Shown one piece after another: positions 54,398 through 62,926 of a stretch of DNA of 64,000 nt. Below the pieces are notes generated by a model, which saw nothing but the letters and a program-made list of their open reading frames with translations, had not been told where the DNA came from and searched no databases. The translations under genes were made by a program, and so were the position numbers. The stretch's first letter is position 1. Every line of letters starts with the position of its first letter. Origin of the DNA: Microcaldota archaeon (GTDB lineage: Archaea > Micrarchaeota > Micrarchaeia > Micrarchaeales > CABMGC01); NCBI GenBank assembly GCA_028866785.1, contig JAGWHN010000003.1, positions 1 through 64,000 on the forward strand, read 5' to 3'.

Positions 54398-55039
54398 GTG
54401 AACATTAAACTTAGGGATAAACTGGTTAATCTTGCAAGGAAAAAAGTGAATAATGATCTGTCTCATAGCTTTGATCATATTCTAAGAGTCCTGAATATGG
54501 CAGAGCGGATAGGCAAAGTGGAAAAAGCAGACCTAGACATAATTGTGCCTGCCGCCCTATTTCATGATATTGTTGTGTACAAAGGAACAAAAAAACAAAA
54601 GAGTGAGATCAAGGAAAGTATCATTATTGCTCAAAATCTACTAAACGGAATCAAAGAGTATCCAAAAAGTAAGATCCCCGCGGTAAAATATGCAATTTCT
54701 GTATGTTCCTTTTCGAAAAACATAAGGCCAAAGACCCTAGAAGCCAAAATTCTTCAGGATTCAGATTTACTTGAAGCTACAGGCGCAATTTCTATAATGC
54801 GTACATTTGGTTCAAGTGCTGTAATGGGAAATCGTTCTTTTTACGATCAAACTGATCCATTCTCAAAGAATAGAGAGCCAAATGACAAAATGTATTCTCT
54901 TGACCTATTTTTCACGCGCTTGCTTATTGCAAAAGACCGTGTGCATACAAAAACTGCAAAGAAGATTGCAAAGAGAAGGACTGCTTTCCTTCAGCATTTT
55001 CTTAACGAACTCAATATCGAGCTCAAAGAGTCCAACTAA
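54398..55039 (+). CDS. HD-domain phosphohydrolase
   Basis: This 213-residue HD-superfamily protein carries the metal ligands in HSFDHILRVLNMA (about 24-36), LFHDIV (about 55-60), and a later Asp in ILQDSDLLEATG. HD enzymes are metal-dependent phosphohydrolases that act on nucleotides or nucleic acids; its substrate is unknown. Start is GTG at 54398. The gene is visibly more A+T-rich than its neighbours (many AAA, ATA and TTT codons), suggesting horizontal acquisition. It sits between the division genes and a translation cluster. Confidence 0.85.
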   Translation: MNIKLRDKLVNLARKKVNNDLSHSFDHILRVLNMAERIGKVEKADLDIIVPAALFHDIVVYKGTKKQKSEIKESIIIAQNLLNGIKEYPKSKIPAVKYAISVCSFSKNIRPKTLEAKILQDSDLLEATGAISIMRTFGSSAVMGNRSFYDQTDPFSKNREPNDKMYSLDLFFTRLLIAKDRVHTKTAKKIAKRRTAFLQHFLNELNIELKESN

Positions 55040-55093
55040 AGGTATAAAAACTCTTTATGCACAAGTAAATATGCTTTTAATAAGGATGAGTAT

Positions 55094-55498
55094 ATGGCAG
55101 ACGAAATAATGCACGTTTCAGTGGGAGACCTAAAGGCAGGAAGGTTCATCTTAATTGACGGAATCCCATGCAAGGTTGTTGATATTGAAACTTCGGCCCC
55201 TGGAAAGCACGGGTCCGCAAAGGTAAGGATTACAGCCATCGGAATGTTTGACGGTTCAAAGAAGACGCTTCTAAAGCCAAGCCACTCTGACGTGGAGGCT
55301 CCGGTTATCGCAAAGACAAAGGCGCAGGTGGTCTCGATCTCGGGCACGAATGCCCAGCTCATGGACATGGAGTCCTACGAGACCTATGATCTTGAGATAC
55401 CTGAGGAGCTAAGGGCGCAGGTGAAGGCTGGCGTAGAGGTCGAAGTTATAGAGGCAATGAGCAAGAAGGCGATGACAAGGATCGTCGGCGGTGTTTAA
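55094..55498 (+). CDS. aif5A: Translation factor aIF5A
   Basis: aIF5A is the hypusinated elongation factor that rescues ribosomes stalled at difficult motifs. The 134-residue product has the modification loop SAPGKHGSAKVRI, in which the lysine receives hypusine, then the OB-fold C-terminal domain. It starts with ATG at 55094, about 50 bases after TATAAA-like sequence, and heads a run of translation genes with eS24 and eS27. Confidence 0.97.
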   Translation: MADEIMHVSVGDLKAGRFILIDGIPCKVVDIETSAPGKHGSAKVRITAIGMFDGSKKTLLKPSHSDVEAPVIAKTKAQVVSISGTNAQLMDMESYETYDLEIPEELRAQVKAGVEVEVIEAMSKKAMTRIVGGV

Positions 55499-55499
55499 G

Positions 55500-55826
55500 A
55501 TGGATTTGAAACTAGGAAAGGAGAGCGAAAACAAGCTGCTTGGAAGGAAGGAGATATCATTTACAATGTCTCATAAGGGAAAAACCCCAACGGTCGAAGA
55601 AGCAAAGGTTGCAATCTGCAAGAAGTTGAACCTTAGCCCTGATCTAACGGTGGTCGTGAGCATAAACCCTATCTACGGAAGCACCGAGAGCGAGATACTT
55701 GCCCACTCATATGCAACAAAGGAGGCGATGAGCGTGGAGAAGAAGCACCTCTTTGCAAGGGCGGAGAAGAAGGCGGCAAAGTCCGCAAAGGCGGAGGCTC
55801 CTGCGGCTGAGAAGGCGGCAGAATAA
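55500..55826 (+). CDS. rps24e: Ribosomal protein eS24
   Basis: This 108-residue small-subunit protein shared with eukaryotes carries the core NKLLGRKEISFTMSHKGKTP with DLTVVVSINPIYG after it. It ends in an Ala/Lys/Glu-rich tail. The ATG at 55500 is one base after the aIF5A stop, and GGTG lies just upstream. It pairs with eS27 as in many archaea. Confidence 0.95.
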   Translation: MDLKLGKESENKLLGRKEISFTMSHKGKTPTVEEAKVAICKKLNLSPDLTVVVSINPIYGSTESEILAHSYATKEAMSVEKKHLFARAEKKAAKSAKAEAPAAEKAAE

Positions 55827-55841
55827 TAATTAGTGATTAAA

Positions 55842-56048
55842 ATGGCAGACGCAAAAAAGGAAGCAGCACCAAAAGAGGCGCCAAAGAAGGCAAAGAAGGC
55901 GCCAGCAGCATACAAGCCGGGAAAGGCCTGCCCTAAGTGCGGCTCAAGGATGGGCGAGCACGCAAACAGGAACGCATGCGGAAAGTGCGGATACACTGAG
56001 CTCAAGAGCGCAGCTCCAAAGGGCGATCACTCTGCCGCGAAGAAGTAA
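55842..56048 (+). CDS. rps27ae: Ribosomal protein eS27 (S27ae)
   Basis: This is a small-subunit zinc ribosomal protein of 68 residues. A Lys/Ala/Pro-rich head of about 25 residues precedes the zinc ribbon with CPKCG and CGKCGY, the four ligands. The ATG at 55842 has GTGAT upstream; the GTG at 55833 is not used. It ends HSAAKK; the membrane protease frame continues past it in another phase. Confidence 0.93.
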   Translation: MADAKKEAAPKEAPKKAKKAPAAYKPGKACPKCGSRMGEHANRNACGKCGYTELKSAAPKGDHSAAKK

Positions 56049-56079
56049 GAAAAGTGCAGCCGGCAAGCTCGGTCACCTA

Positions 56080-56703
56080 ATTTACTCTATATTCCTCATT
56101 ATAATTATCCTGACTTTTTTTGTCTTTGAACTGTACTCCAGCGGAGCGCTTGACATAGACACTGCGAATTTCTATCTCACTGCGCTGCTCTCGCTGTTCT
56201 TTCCCTTCCTTGCTCTTTCCTGGATGATAAACAAGGGGATGAGCGCCACGGAAGTGATAGAGCGCCTCGGGCTTTCGAGAAAGAAGATCTCACTGGGATT
56301 TGTTTCACTGGGGATTGTGATATTCCTTGCCCTATTTTGCCTTGAGCTTATGGTTAATTTGATAAGCACCATAACAGGAGTGACAATCAACACAAATGTG
56401 GATCTGCTTTTGTCATCTGCGCCGCTTTGGTTCTTTATCTTCACATCAGTGATTGCACCGATAAACGAGGAGATCTTCTTCAGGGGATTCTTGGTCCCGA
56501 GGCTTGGCATTGTGGTGAGCGCCGTCATATTCGGGCTAATGCACGCAAGCTATAACTCCTCCTTTGGGATTGAGATAATAGCGGCGATAATATTTGGTCT
56601 GGTTGCGGGATACGTCTTCAAGAAAACAAACTCGCTCTATCCTTCGATCGTCGCCCACATACTACTCAATACCCTTGCGGTTCTTGCGTTCGCAGTGATC
56701 TAA
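56080..56703 (+). CDS. CPBP-family intramembrane protease, non-canonical start
   Basis: This CPBP (CAAX protease/Abi) membrane protein carries the catalytic motifs NEEIFFRGFL, FGLMHAS and HILLN. From the first canonical start (ATG 56224) it would be 159 residues with four helices. The same frame is open back to 55834 and encodes two more hydrophobic segments (LIYSIFLIIIILTFFVF and FYLTALLSLFFPFLALSW) with a basic lead, so the N-terminus is clearly upstream. No ATG, GTG or TTG is in frame there. I place the start at ATT 56080, where GGTCA lies 4 nt upstream, as an inference; an indel is an alternative. Its stop overlaps the next ATG. Confidence 0.7.
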   Translation: MYSIFLIIIILTFFVFELYSSGALDIDTANFYLTALLSLFFPFLALSWMINKGMSATEVIERLGLSRKKISLGFVSLGIVIFLALFCLELMVNLISTITGVTINTNVDLLLSSAPLWFFIFTSVIAPINEEIFFRGFLVPRLGIVVSAVIFGLMHASYNSSFGIEIIAAIIFGLVAGYVFKKTNSLYPSIVAHILLNTLAVLAFAVI

Positions 56704-57395
56704 TGATCCTAAAAGTCATAATCGTCTCCCCAAAATACCAAAACAACCTCGGTTACATTGCAAGAGTCTCAAGTAACTTTGGGGTCGAGCAGCTGCATCT
56801 TGTTAAGCCAAGGGCAAAGCTCAATGGGAAAGACACGATAATGTACTCAAAGCATGCGCGCAACCTAATTGAGGGAGCAAAGATCTATCCAGACTTCAAG
56901 AGCGCGATAAAGGATTGTGACCTTGTGGTTGGGACAACGGGCGTATTGCTAAAGGCAAGGTCAGATTTCAGAAAAGTGTATCTTCCGGAGCAGCTTGTCT
57001 CACAGTTAAAAAAAGTAGCGGGAAAGAAGACAAGAGTCGCCCTTGCAATCGGAAGGGACGACACCGGCCTTTCAAAGGAAGAGATGGATATGTGTGATTT
57101 CCTCACATTCATCTCAACCAATCCGAAGTACCCTGTTCTCAACATCTCTCACGCGCTTGGAATAATGCTCTATGTCCTTACTGATAAAAAGCTCGAGCAG
57201 AACCTTGCGCTCGACGAGTCAAACACCCCGAACAAGGCGGAGGTCGCAACTCTCTTCAAAATCTTCGATAAGCTCATTGAAAATAAAAGAATTAGAAACA
57301 GAAAAACCGTGAAGACGACCTTCAGGCGGATAATCGCTCTCGCGCAGCCGACCCGAAGGGAGGTGCACGCGCTCATTACCGCCTTGAAGAAGTAA
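56703..57395 (+). CDS. TrmJ-type tRNA 2'-O-methyltransferase (SpoU family)
   Basis: This 230-residue enzyme of the SPOUT class has a trefoil knot. Motifs are IVSPKYQNNLGYIARVSSNFG, AIGRDDTGLSKEEM (motif 2) and NPKYPVLNISHALGIMLY (motif 3), matching TrmJ, which methylates tRNA at position 32. The C-terminal helical extension (about 160-230) is basic. The ATG overlaps the stop of the upstream protease gene (TAATG). Confidence 0.9.
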   Translation: MILKVIIVSPKYQNNLGYIARVSSNFGVEQLHLVKPRAKLNGKDTIMYSKHARNLIEGAKIYPDFKSAIKDCDLVVGTTGVLLKARSDFRKVYLPEQLVSQLKKVAGKKTRVALAIGRDDTGLSKEEMDMCDFLTFISTNPKYPVLNISHALGIMLYVLTDKKLEQNLALDESNTPNKAEVATLFKIFDKLIENKRIRNRKTVKTTFRRIIALAQPTRREVHALITALKK

Positions 57396-57400
57396 AAAAC

Positions 57401-57772
57401 TTACTTCGAGGCCTTTCTCTTCTTGATTATCTTTACCTTTGTTGGTGTGAGGATAATCCTTGACTCGTCGATCTGGGCGATGTCGCCGTTGATCTTGACA
57501 ATGTATGCCTTGAGTCCCGTGATTATGTTGTTCCTCGTGTTTGGCCTCTTGTTAATCTCATCGATGTTCAAGAGAATGATGTTCTTCTTTGCAAGCTCAT
57601 CCTGAATAAGCTTGACGTCCGCCTCGCTTGTTATCGAGACTGGCTTGATGTACATGTCAGCCGGCTCGTTGAGTATGTCAACGTTCTCCATCTCTGCTGA
57701 TCCCATGTATTCCTCTATGCTGAGCTCCTTAGAAACTCCAAATGCTTGTCCTAGTTTGTCAAAAATTCCCAT
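57401..57772 (-). CDS. sepF: SepF-like cell division protein
   Basis: SepF anchors FtsZ to the membrane in archaea that lack FtsA. The 123-residue product begins GIFDKLGQAFGV, an amphipathic membrane-targeting helix, then a linker and a SepF core (about 45-120) with VKLIQDELAKKNIILLNI and NIITGLKAYIVKINGDIAQ. It ends in a basic tail. ATG at 57772 is chosen because GTGA lies 5 nt upstream. A TATA-like TTATTTAAATAC is at 57821-57832. FtsZ1 and FtsZ2 lie within 5.7 kb. Confidence 0.9.
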   Translation of the reverse strand: MGIFDKLGQAFGVSKELSIEEYMGSAEMENVDILNEPADMYIKPVSITSEADVKLIQDELAKKNIILLNIDEINKRPNTRNNIITGLKAYIVKINGDIAQIDESRIILTPTKVKIIKKRKASK

Positions 57773-57891
57773 TTTGTTCACGGTCGCCGCTAAAACGGTC
57801 ACTACAATATGAGAAGTAAATTATTTAAATACTTTCCCTCGACGCCATGGCAGAAAATACCTGTTTTTGGCCCAAAAACGATAGTTTTGGA

Positions 57892-60006
57892 CTATTCAAA
57901 ACGCACTTGGAGCATGATCTTTTTGGCAATTTCGGGCCCAAAGAGCCTCTCAACTGTCTTGTCCATGCCTGGATTTCTCAAATCCGCCACCCTCTTTATC
58001 CCATTTGCGTGAAGTATCCTGGCCCTAACCCGTCCGACCTGCTCTAATTGCACAAGGTCAAGCAGCTCCTTTTTGATTCCGTACCTGACCCTGACGCGAA
58101 GCTCAATTAGGTCCACTGCGCTTATCCTCATTATCTTTGCAATCTCCGCGGCGGAGTAGAGCATCCAGTCCGCATTTGTCATCTTTGTGAAGAGCGCCCC
58201 TGGCGTTGTTCCATACTTCTTCACAAGCTCTGGTTCGCCCTTCTCATCTATCCAGTCCTTAATCATCAGCGCCGTGCTGAAAGGTTTTTCAGGAGAGAAG
58301 TAAAAGTCCTCAATCTCGTCTCCCTCCACATTCGAGGCGAGCAGGCTATTGTAGTAGACAAACTTGTCCTCAGCCTCCTCCGTCACCTTCATGTGCGGCT
58401 TCATCTCTATCGTATTTGCAATCATGAAAAGGCTCCCGACCTCATCCCTCTCCTTGACCAGCATGTTCATTATTTTCTTTGCCGAAAGCGGATCGATGTA
58501 GAGCTCGGAGACTCTTGCCCCGAGTCTTGTTGCCTTGTATGTGCCTGCCTTCTTCTCAATAAATCCCCATCCTGCGAGCTCGTCAAGCACCTTTGCTATG
58601 TTGTGATTAATCTCTCGCATGCTTGAATACTGGTATCCATAGAAAGTCTCCGAAAAGAAGTTTGCAATCGCCTCCTCGCTCCTTAGGAACTCTGTTGCAA
58701 TGAATGCGAGCACATGCGTCCTCAACACCGGTAGGATTCCAAGGCTTGAGTCAATCGGCTCAAGCTCCGCATCGATGTACTTTTGGTATAAGTCGAGTAT
58801 CTCCCCCCTTGCCCTTGCGATTAGAAGCGCCCTTCCTTCTGTATCATATTTCGGACGGCCCGCCCTTCCAAAGAGCTGCGTCACCTCATTTGCGCTTATC
58901 TTTTCTGGCCCGTTGTCCCCGTACCTTGTTGTGTCCCTCACCAAAACGGTGTGCGCCGGCAGGTTCACCCCGAGCCCGAGCGTCGTTGTGGAGCAGACCA
59001 CCTTTATCAGATTGTTCTTGAATGCATTTTCGACCTCCTTTCGCTGGTCATTGACAAGTCCGCTGTGATGGAACGCCGCTCCGTTCTCAATTGTCTTCGA
59101 AAGCTTCTCGCACTGGGCTGTCGGCTTGCTAAGAGCATTTAGTACCTTCTTGCTAACATCAGCAAGCCTCTCTTTCTCAATCTGCTTTAGGTACTCCTTC
59201 ACCACTTTCTGCATCTTCTCCGCCCCTGCCTCGGCGTTTCGCTTCGTCGAGTAGAAGATTATTATCTGCTTGTTGCGTGCAAGCACGTCCTCCACTATCC
59301 TTATCTCGGAGAGCTTGCTTTTTCCCGCAAGGCTCTCCTCTGCGTCCCTGTAGTATGCCTTGTCCTCAAGCACGATCCCTTTCTCAAGCTTTATCGGGCG
59401 GTACTCGCTCTCGACCAGCTTTGCGCCCAGCCACTTTGAGATGTCTTCTGCATTGCCTATTGTGGCGCTGAGCGCGACAAACTGCGTTTCCCTGCAAAGG
59501 CGCTTTAGCTTTGTGATGAGAATCTCAAGTGTAGGCCCCCTTCCCGATTCCCCGATCATGTGGACCTCGTCAAAGACTATGCATCCCACGCTTTCGAGCC
59601 AGTTTATCCCGTGCCTAATGAGGCTGTCTAGCTTCTCGGTCGAGGCAAAGACCATGTCGTACTTGGAGAGCCATGGGTCAAGCGAGTCAAGCTCGCCAAT
59701 TGACATCGCGCTCTTGAGGTACGGGTACGCAAGCTTGAACTCTTCATATTTCTCGCTCACAAGCGCTCGCATCGGTGCAACGTAAATCGCCTTCTTTCCT
59801 TTTCCCAAAACAGACTTTATCATCCCCATCTCCGCAATCAGCGTCTTTCCGCTTGCGGTCGGAGATGCGATCACCAGATTCTCGCCCTTTAGCAGCCCTG
59901 CCTTCACCGCAAGCTCCTGCGGAGGGGTCAGCTGCTTAATTCCGCGCTCAGAAAATGATTCAAGAAGCTCGTTTGGCACCTGGCCCTTGAGCTCTGTGAT
60001 AAGCAT
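57892..60006 (-). CDS. hel308: Hel308-type DNA helicase
   Basis: This Ski2-like 3'-5' helicase of 704 residues works at stalled replication forks. Motif I is ASPTASGKTLIAE, motif Ia APMRALV, motif II FDEVHMIGESGRGP, motif III ALSATIGN and motif VI QLFGRAGRPKYD. The winged helix, ratchet and C-terminal HhH domains follow. The family N-terminus aligns with MLITELKGQVP, so I used the ATG at 60006 rather than the one at 60021. A 14-bp palindrome overlaps the start region. Confidence 0.96.
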   Translation of the reverse strand: MLITELKGQVPNELLESFSERGIKQLTPPQELAVKAGLLKGENLVIASPTASGKTLIAEMGMIKSVLGKGKKAIYVAPMRALVSEKYEEFKLAYPYLKSAMSIGELDSLDPWLSKYDMVFASTEKLDSLIRHGINWLESVGCIVFDEVHMIGESGRGPTLEILITKLKRLCRETQFVALSATIGNAEDISKWLGAKLVESEYRPIKLEKGIVLEDKAYYRDAEESLAGKSKLSEIRIVEDVLARNKQIIIFYSTKRNAEAGAEKMQKVVKEYLKQIEKERLADVSKKVLNALSKPTAQCEKLSKTIENGAAFHHSGLVNDQRKEVENAFKNNLIKVVCSTTTLGLGVNLPAHTVLVRDTTRYGDNGPEKISANEVTQLFGRAGRPKYDTEGRALLIARARGEILDLYQKYIDAELEPIDSSLGILPVLRTHVLAFIATEFLRSEEAIANFFSETFYGYQYSSMREINHNIAKVLDELAGWGFIEKKAGTYKATRLGARVSELYIDPLSAKKIMNMLVKERDEVGSLFMIANTIEMKPHMKVTEEAEDKFVYYNSLLASNVEGDEIEDFYFSPEKPFSTALMIKDWIDEKGEPELVKKYGTTPGALFTKMTNADWMLYSAAEIAKIMRISAVDLIELRVRVRYGIKKELLDLVQLEQVGRVRARILHANGIKRVADLRNPGMDKTVERLFGPEIAKKIMLQVRFE

Positions 60007-60111
60007 AATGCCATTTGGCATCTTGCAATATTTAGTTTTTCAGTTGGGCCCCTTCCCGAACCATAAAGCAAGGTATTTAAAATAAAAGAGCAATTCTTAC
60101 TCGGTGCTCAA

Positions 60112-60465
60112 TTGCTAATCGGAATAAAGAGGATCTACGACAAGCCTGACATAACAGATGGGCAGAGGATCCTGGTCGATAGGCTCTGGCCAAGGGGAGT
60201 GAAGAAGAGCACCTCAAACATAGACCTTTGGCTAAAGGAGGTTGCGCCTAGCGACGAGCTAAGGAAGTGGTTCTCGCACGAAACCGAAAAGTGGGAGGAG
60301 TTCAAGCGAAGATACAAGACGGAGCTTGACTCAAACAAGGCGTTCAAGGAGCTGCTGAAGACCGTCAAGGAATCGGATGTCACGTTTGTGTTTGCGGCAA
60401 AGGATGTTGAGCACAACAACGCGGTTGCGCTTGCCGAATTCGTCAGGACAGCGCTTAGTGGATGA
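60112..60465 (+). CDS. DUF488 (YeaO-like) protein
   Basis: This 117-residue protein of the YeaO branch of DUF488 has KRIYDKPDITDGQRILVDRL and WPRGVKKSTSNIDLWLKEVA at the N-terminus and FVFAAKDVEHNNAVAL near the C-terminus. Function is uncharacterised. The start is TTG with GGTG about 5 nt upstream. Its 3' end overlaps the convergent unknown gene of the suf operon by 11 bases. Confidence 0.88.
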   Translation: MLIGIKRIYDKPDITDGQRILVDRLWPRGVKKSTSNIDLWLKEVAPSDELRKWFSHETEKWEEFKRRYKTELDSNKAFKELLKTVKESDVTFVFAAKDVEHNNAVALAEFVRTALSG

Positions 60466-60937
60466 GCCTGCTCTCCCTTTTCACTATGAATCCCGCATCC
60501 TTCAGAGTGCTTCCCCTCTTTTCTATCTTGAACGGGTTTATCTGGCTCGATCCATTTACCACAAGGTCGGCCAGTATCTTTAACACGGTGAATCTCTCCT
60601 CGAGCGTGAGCGACTCAGCATCTATCTCCTGGTTTATGAGCTCCGTCGTCTCGCTGTTCTTCCTGTTCTCTGTGAAGTTGTGGAAGAAGTATCGCGTGTT
60701 GTAGCTGCTTATGAGTTCGTCAAGCACCCTGAGCCTAGTTGGCTCCAAATCCCTCTCAATGTGCCTGTATGCGCCCCTGGCGATGTCAAGCATCTGAACC
60801 ATCCTTGTCCTCTCAAACCTCTGTGAGGTAAGCTTGTACACCCAGTTTTTTTGGGTCGAGTCAAATCCCATCTCGTCCATCGTCTTCTTCAGCTGGACAT
60901 GGCTGGGATCTTCTCGTTTCATCTTCTCTAAGACCAT
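60455..60937 (-). CDS. Unknown protein downstream of sufS
   Basis: This 160-residue charged, mostly helical soluble protein has no known family that I recognise. The ATG follows the sufS stop directly (no bases between), so it is translated as part of the suf operon and may aid Fe-S assembly (inference from position only). It has no cysteine at all, which argues against a scaffold or sulfur carrier. Confidence 0.6.
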   Translation of the reverse strand: MVLEKMKREDPSHVQLKKTMDEMGFDSTQKNWVYKLTSQRFERTRMVQMLDIARGAYRHIERDLEPTRLRVLDELISSYNTRYFFHNFTENRKNSETTELINQEIDAESLTLEERFTVLKILADLVVNGSSQINPFKIEKRGSTLKDAGFIVKRESRLIH

Positions 60938-62182
60938 CTATTCATCCTTGGAGAACATCTTCTTTGCCTTGCCTATCGCATTAATCGCAATGTCTATCTC
61001 CTCTTCATTGTTGTAGATGTAGAAGCTCATTCTTGAAACTGCTGTCTCATTTAGCACGCCCCTAACAAGCGGCATTGCGCAGTGGTGTCCGCTTCTTATT
61101 GCAACTCCCTCGCTGTTAAGGACCTCCGCAGCATCATGCGGGTGCACTCCCTTTATCGTAAATGAGATCACCCCGAGCCGCGAATCAAGATGCTCAATGC
61201 CTGGCCCATGGACCTTGATGTAATCAAGGCTGGCTAGTTTTTCAAGCGCGTATTTTGTCACCTTCTTTTCGTGCTCATGGACATTTTCCATCCCGAGCTT
61301 CTTTAGGTACTTTACTGCTGCCCCGAGCCCTATTGCGCCCTCTATATTTTGCGTCCCCGCCTCAAATTTCCAAGGCAAATCGTTCCATGTGCTCTCCTGA
61401 AGCTCAACGCTCCGTATCATGTCCCCTCCGCCAAAGAGCGGGTTCATCCTGTCTAAAATCTCCTCCTTTGCATAAAGCACTCCTATTCCCGAAGGCCCTA
61501 GCATCTTGTGCGAGGAGAATGCGAAGAAATCGCACCCGATCTCTTTCACATTTACCGGAATGTGCGGCACGGATTGAGCCCCGTCCACCAAGACCACTGC
61601 CCCCGCATCATGCGCAAGCTTTGTGAGAAGCGCCGCATCGTTTATCGTTCCAAGAACATTGGATGCGTGAGTGAATGCAACTATCCTTGGCTTTCTTTGC
61701 AGCTTTTTCTTGTAGTCCTCGATATCAATCTGCATCTGCGAATCAAGCTCAATGTATTCAAGGGCTGCTCCCTTCCTCTTTGCAAGCATCTGCCATGGGA
61801 CGAGGTTGCTGTGGTGCTCCATCTTGCTTATCAAGATGCAATCTCCCTGCCCTATGTTGTCGTTCCCCCAGCTAAGCGCGACGAGGTTTATCGCCTCTGT
61901 AGTGTTCCTGACATAAATTATCTCAATCCCTTTCTTTGCGTGTATGAATTTTGCAATCCTCTCCTTTGAGTCGAGGTATCCTGCTGTTGCCTCCTCCGAA
62001 ATCTTGTAGATCGCCCTGTGTATGTTTGAGTTGTAGGTCTTGTAGTATTTGCTTATCGCATTTATTACCTGCCTTGGCTTCTGGGAGGTCGAGGCGCTGT
62101 CAAGGTAGACAAGCCTCTTTCCGTCCATCTCGGTCTTCAGTATCGGGAAATCCCTCCTTATTTTCTCAACATCAATTTCCAT
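60938..62182 (-). CDS. sufS: Cysteine desulfurase SufS
   Basis: This PLP enzyme takes sulfur from cysteine and passes it on for Fe-S assembly. The 414-residue product shows VYLDSASTSQKPRQVI near the start, the PLP lysine in FAFSSHKMLGPSGIG, and the active-site cysteine loop IRSGHHCAMPL. These identify the group II (SufS) type. GGTG lies 5 nt before the ATG. It follows sufC with 2 bases between. Confidence 0.97.
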   Translation of the reverse strand: MEIDVEKIRRDFPILKTEMDGKRLVYLDSASTSQKPRQVINAISKYYKTYNSNIHRAIYKISEEATAGYLDSKERIAKFIHAKKGIEIIYVRNTTEAINLVALSWGNDNIGQGDCILISKMEHHSNLVPWQMLAKRKGAALEYIELDSQMQIDIEDYKKKLQRKPRIVAFTHASNVLGTINDAALLTKLAHDAGAVVLVDGAQSVPHIPVNVKEIGCDFFAFSSHKMLGPSGIGVLYAKEEILDRMNPLFGGGDMIRSVELQESTWNDLPWKFEAGTQNIEGAIGLGAAVKYLKKLGMENVHEHEKKVTKYALEKLASLDYIKVHGPGIEHLDSRLGVISFTIKGVHPHDAAEVLNSEGVAIRSGHHCAMPLVRGVLNETAVSRMSFYIYNNEEEIDIAINAIGKAKKMFSKDE

Positions 62183-62184
62183 TT

Positions 62185-62925
62185 CTACACCTTTTTGGTG
62201 AAGGATTCGTATCCTTCCTTCTCAAGCTTTTCAATCAGGTCAGTTGACCCCTCTGCGACAATTTTGCCCTCGCTCATCACGTGCACAAACTGTGGCTTCA
62301 TATATGAGAGGATCCTGCTGTAGTGGGTTATTATCAAAAGCGACATCTTGTGCTTTGCAGCAATCTCGTTTATGTTTTCTGCGACCACTTTTATCGCGTC
62401 AATGTCAAGCCCGCTGTCCGGCTCGTCTAGTATTGCGACATTCGGGCTCATCACCGCAAGCTGCAGTATCTCCGCCTTCTTCTTCTCTCCGCCTGAGAAA
62501 CCCTGGTTGAGCGACCTTCCCACGATTCCGTTTGTGATCTTCAGTTTCTCGGTAAGATCCTTGATATCGCCCATGAACTTGTTCACATCCACATCTCCCT
62601 GCACGACCGACCTCTTTGCGGTGTGCAGGAAATTGACAAAGCCAACTCCCTCTATCTCTATTGGATTTTGGAACTGCAAAAATATTCCCAGTTTTGCCCT
62701 TTTGTCCGCGCTCATTCCCGTGATGTCCGTGCCGTCCGCAAGTATCTCGCCCTTTGTGACCTTAAGCCTTGGATGCCCCATTATTGTCTTTGCAAGGGTG
62801 CTCTTCCCGGAGCCGTTTGGCCCCATTATCACGTGAAACTCCCCTTCTCCTATCTTCAGGTTGACGCCCTTGACTATCTCCTTGTCCTCTATGTTTACGT
62901 GCAGTTCTTTTATTTCCAAATCCAT
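62185..62925 (-). CDS. sufC: Fe-S assembly ATPase SufC
   Basis: This ABC-type ATPase of 246 residues powers the SufBCD scaffold. Walker A is [15 protein letters not shown], the signature LNQGFSGGEKKKAEIL, and Walker B NVAILDEPDSGLDIDA, which is the SufC form. ATG at 62925 (MDLEIKELHVNIEDK) was chosen over an upstream start that overlaps sufD. It sits 1 base behind sufD. Confidence 0.97.
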   Translation of the reverse strand: MDLEIKELHVNIEDKEIVKGVNLKIGEGEFHVIMGPNGSGKSTLAKTIMGHPRLKVTKGEILADGTDITGMSADKRAKLGIFLQFQNPIEIEGVGFVNFLHTAKRSVVQGDVDVNKFMGDIKDLTEKLKITNGIVGRSLNQGFSGGEKKKAEILQLAVMSPNVAILDEPDSGLDIDAIKVVAENINEIAAKHKMSLLIITHYSRILSYMKPQFVHVMSEGKIVAEGSTDLIEKLEKEGYESFTKKV

Positions 62926-62926
62926 T

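Noticed and set aside
55981..56079. Programmed +1 frameshift fusing eS27 to the CPBP protease
   Set aside because: No slippery site is apparent, and a ribosomal protein fused to a membrane protease is implausible; an unusual start or an error is simpler.
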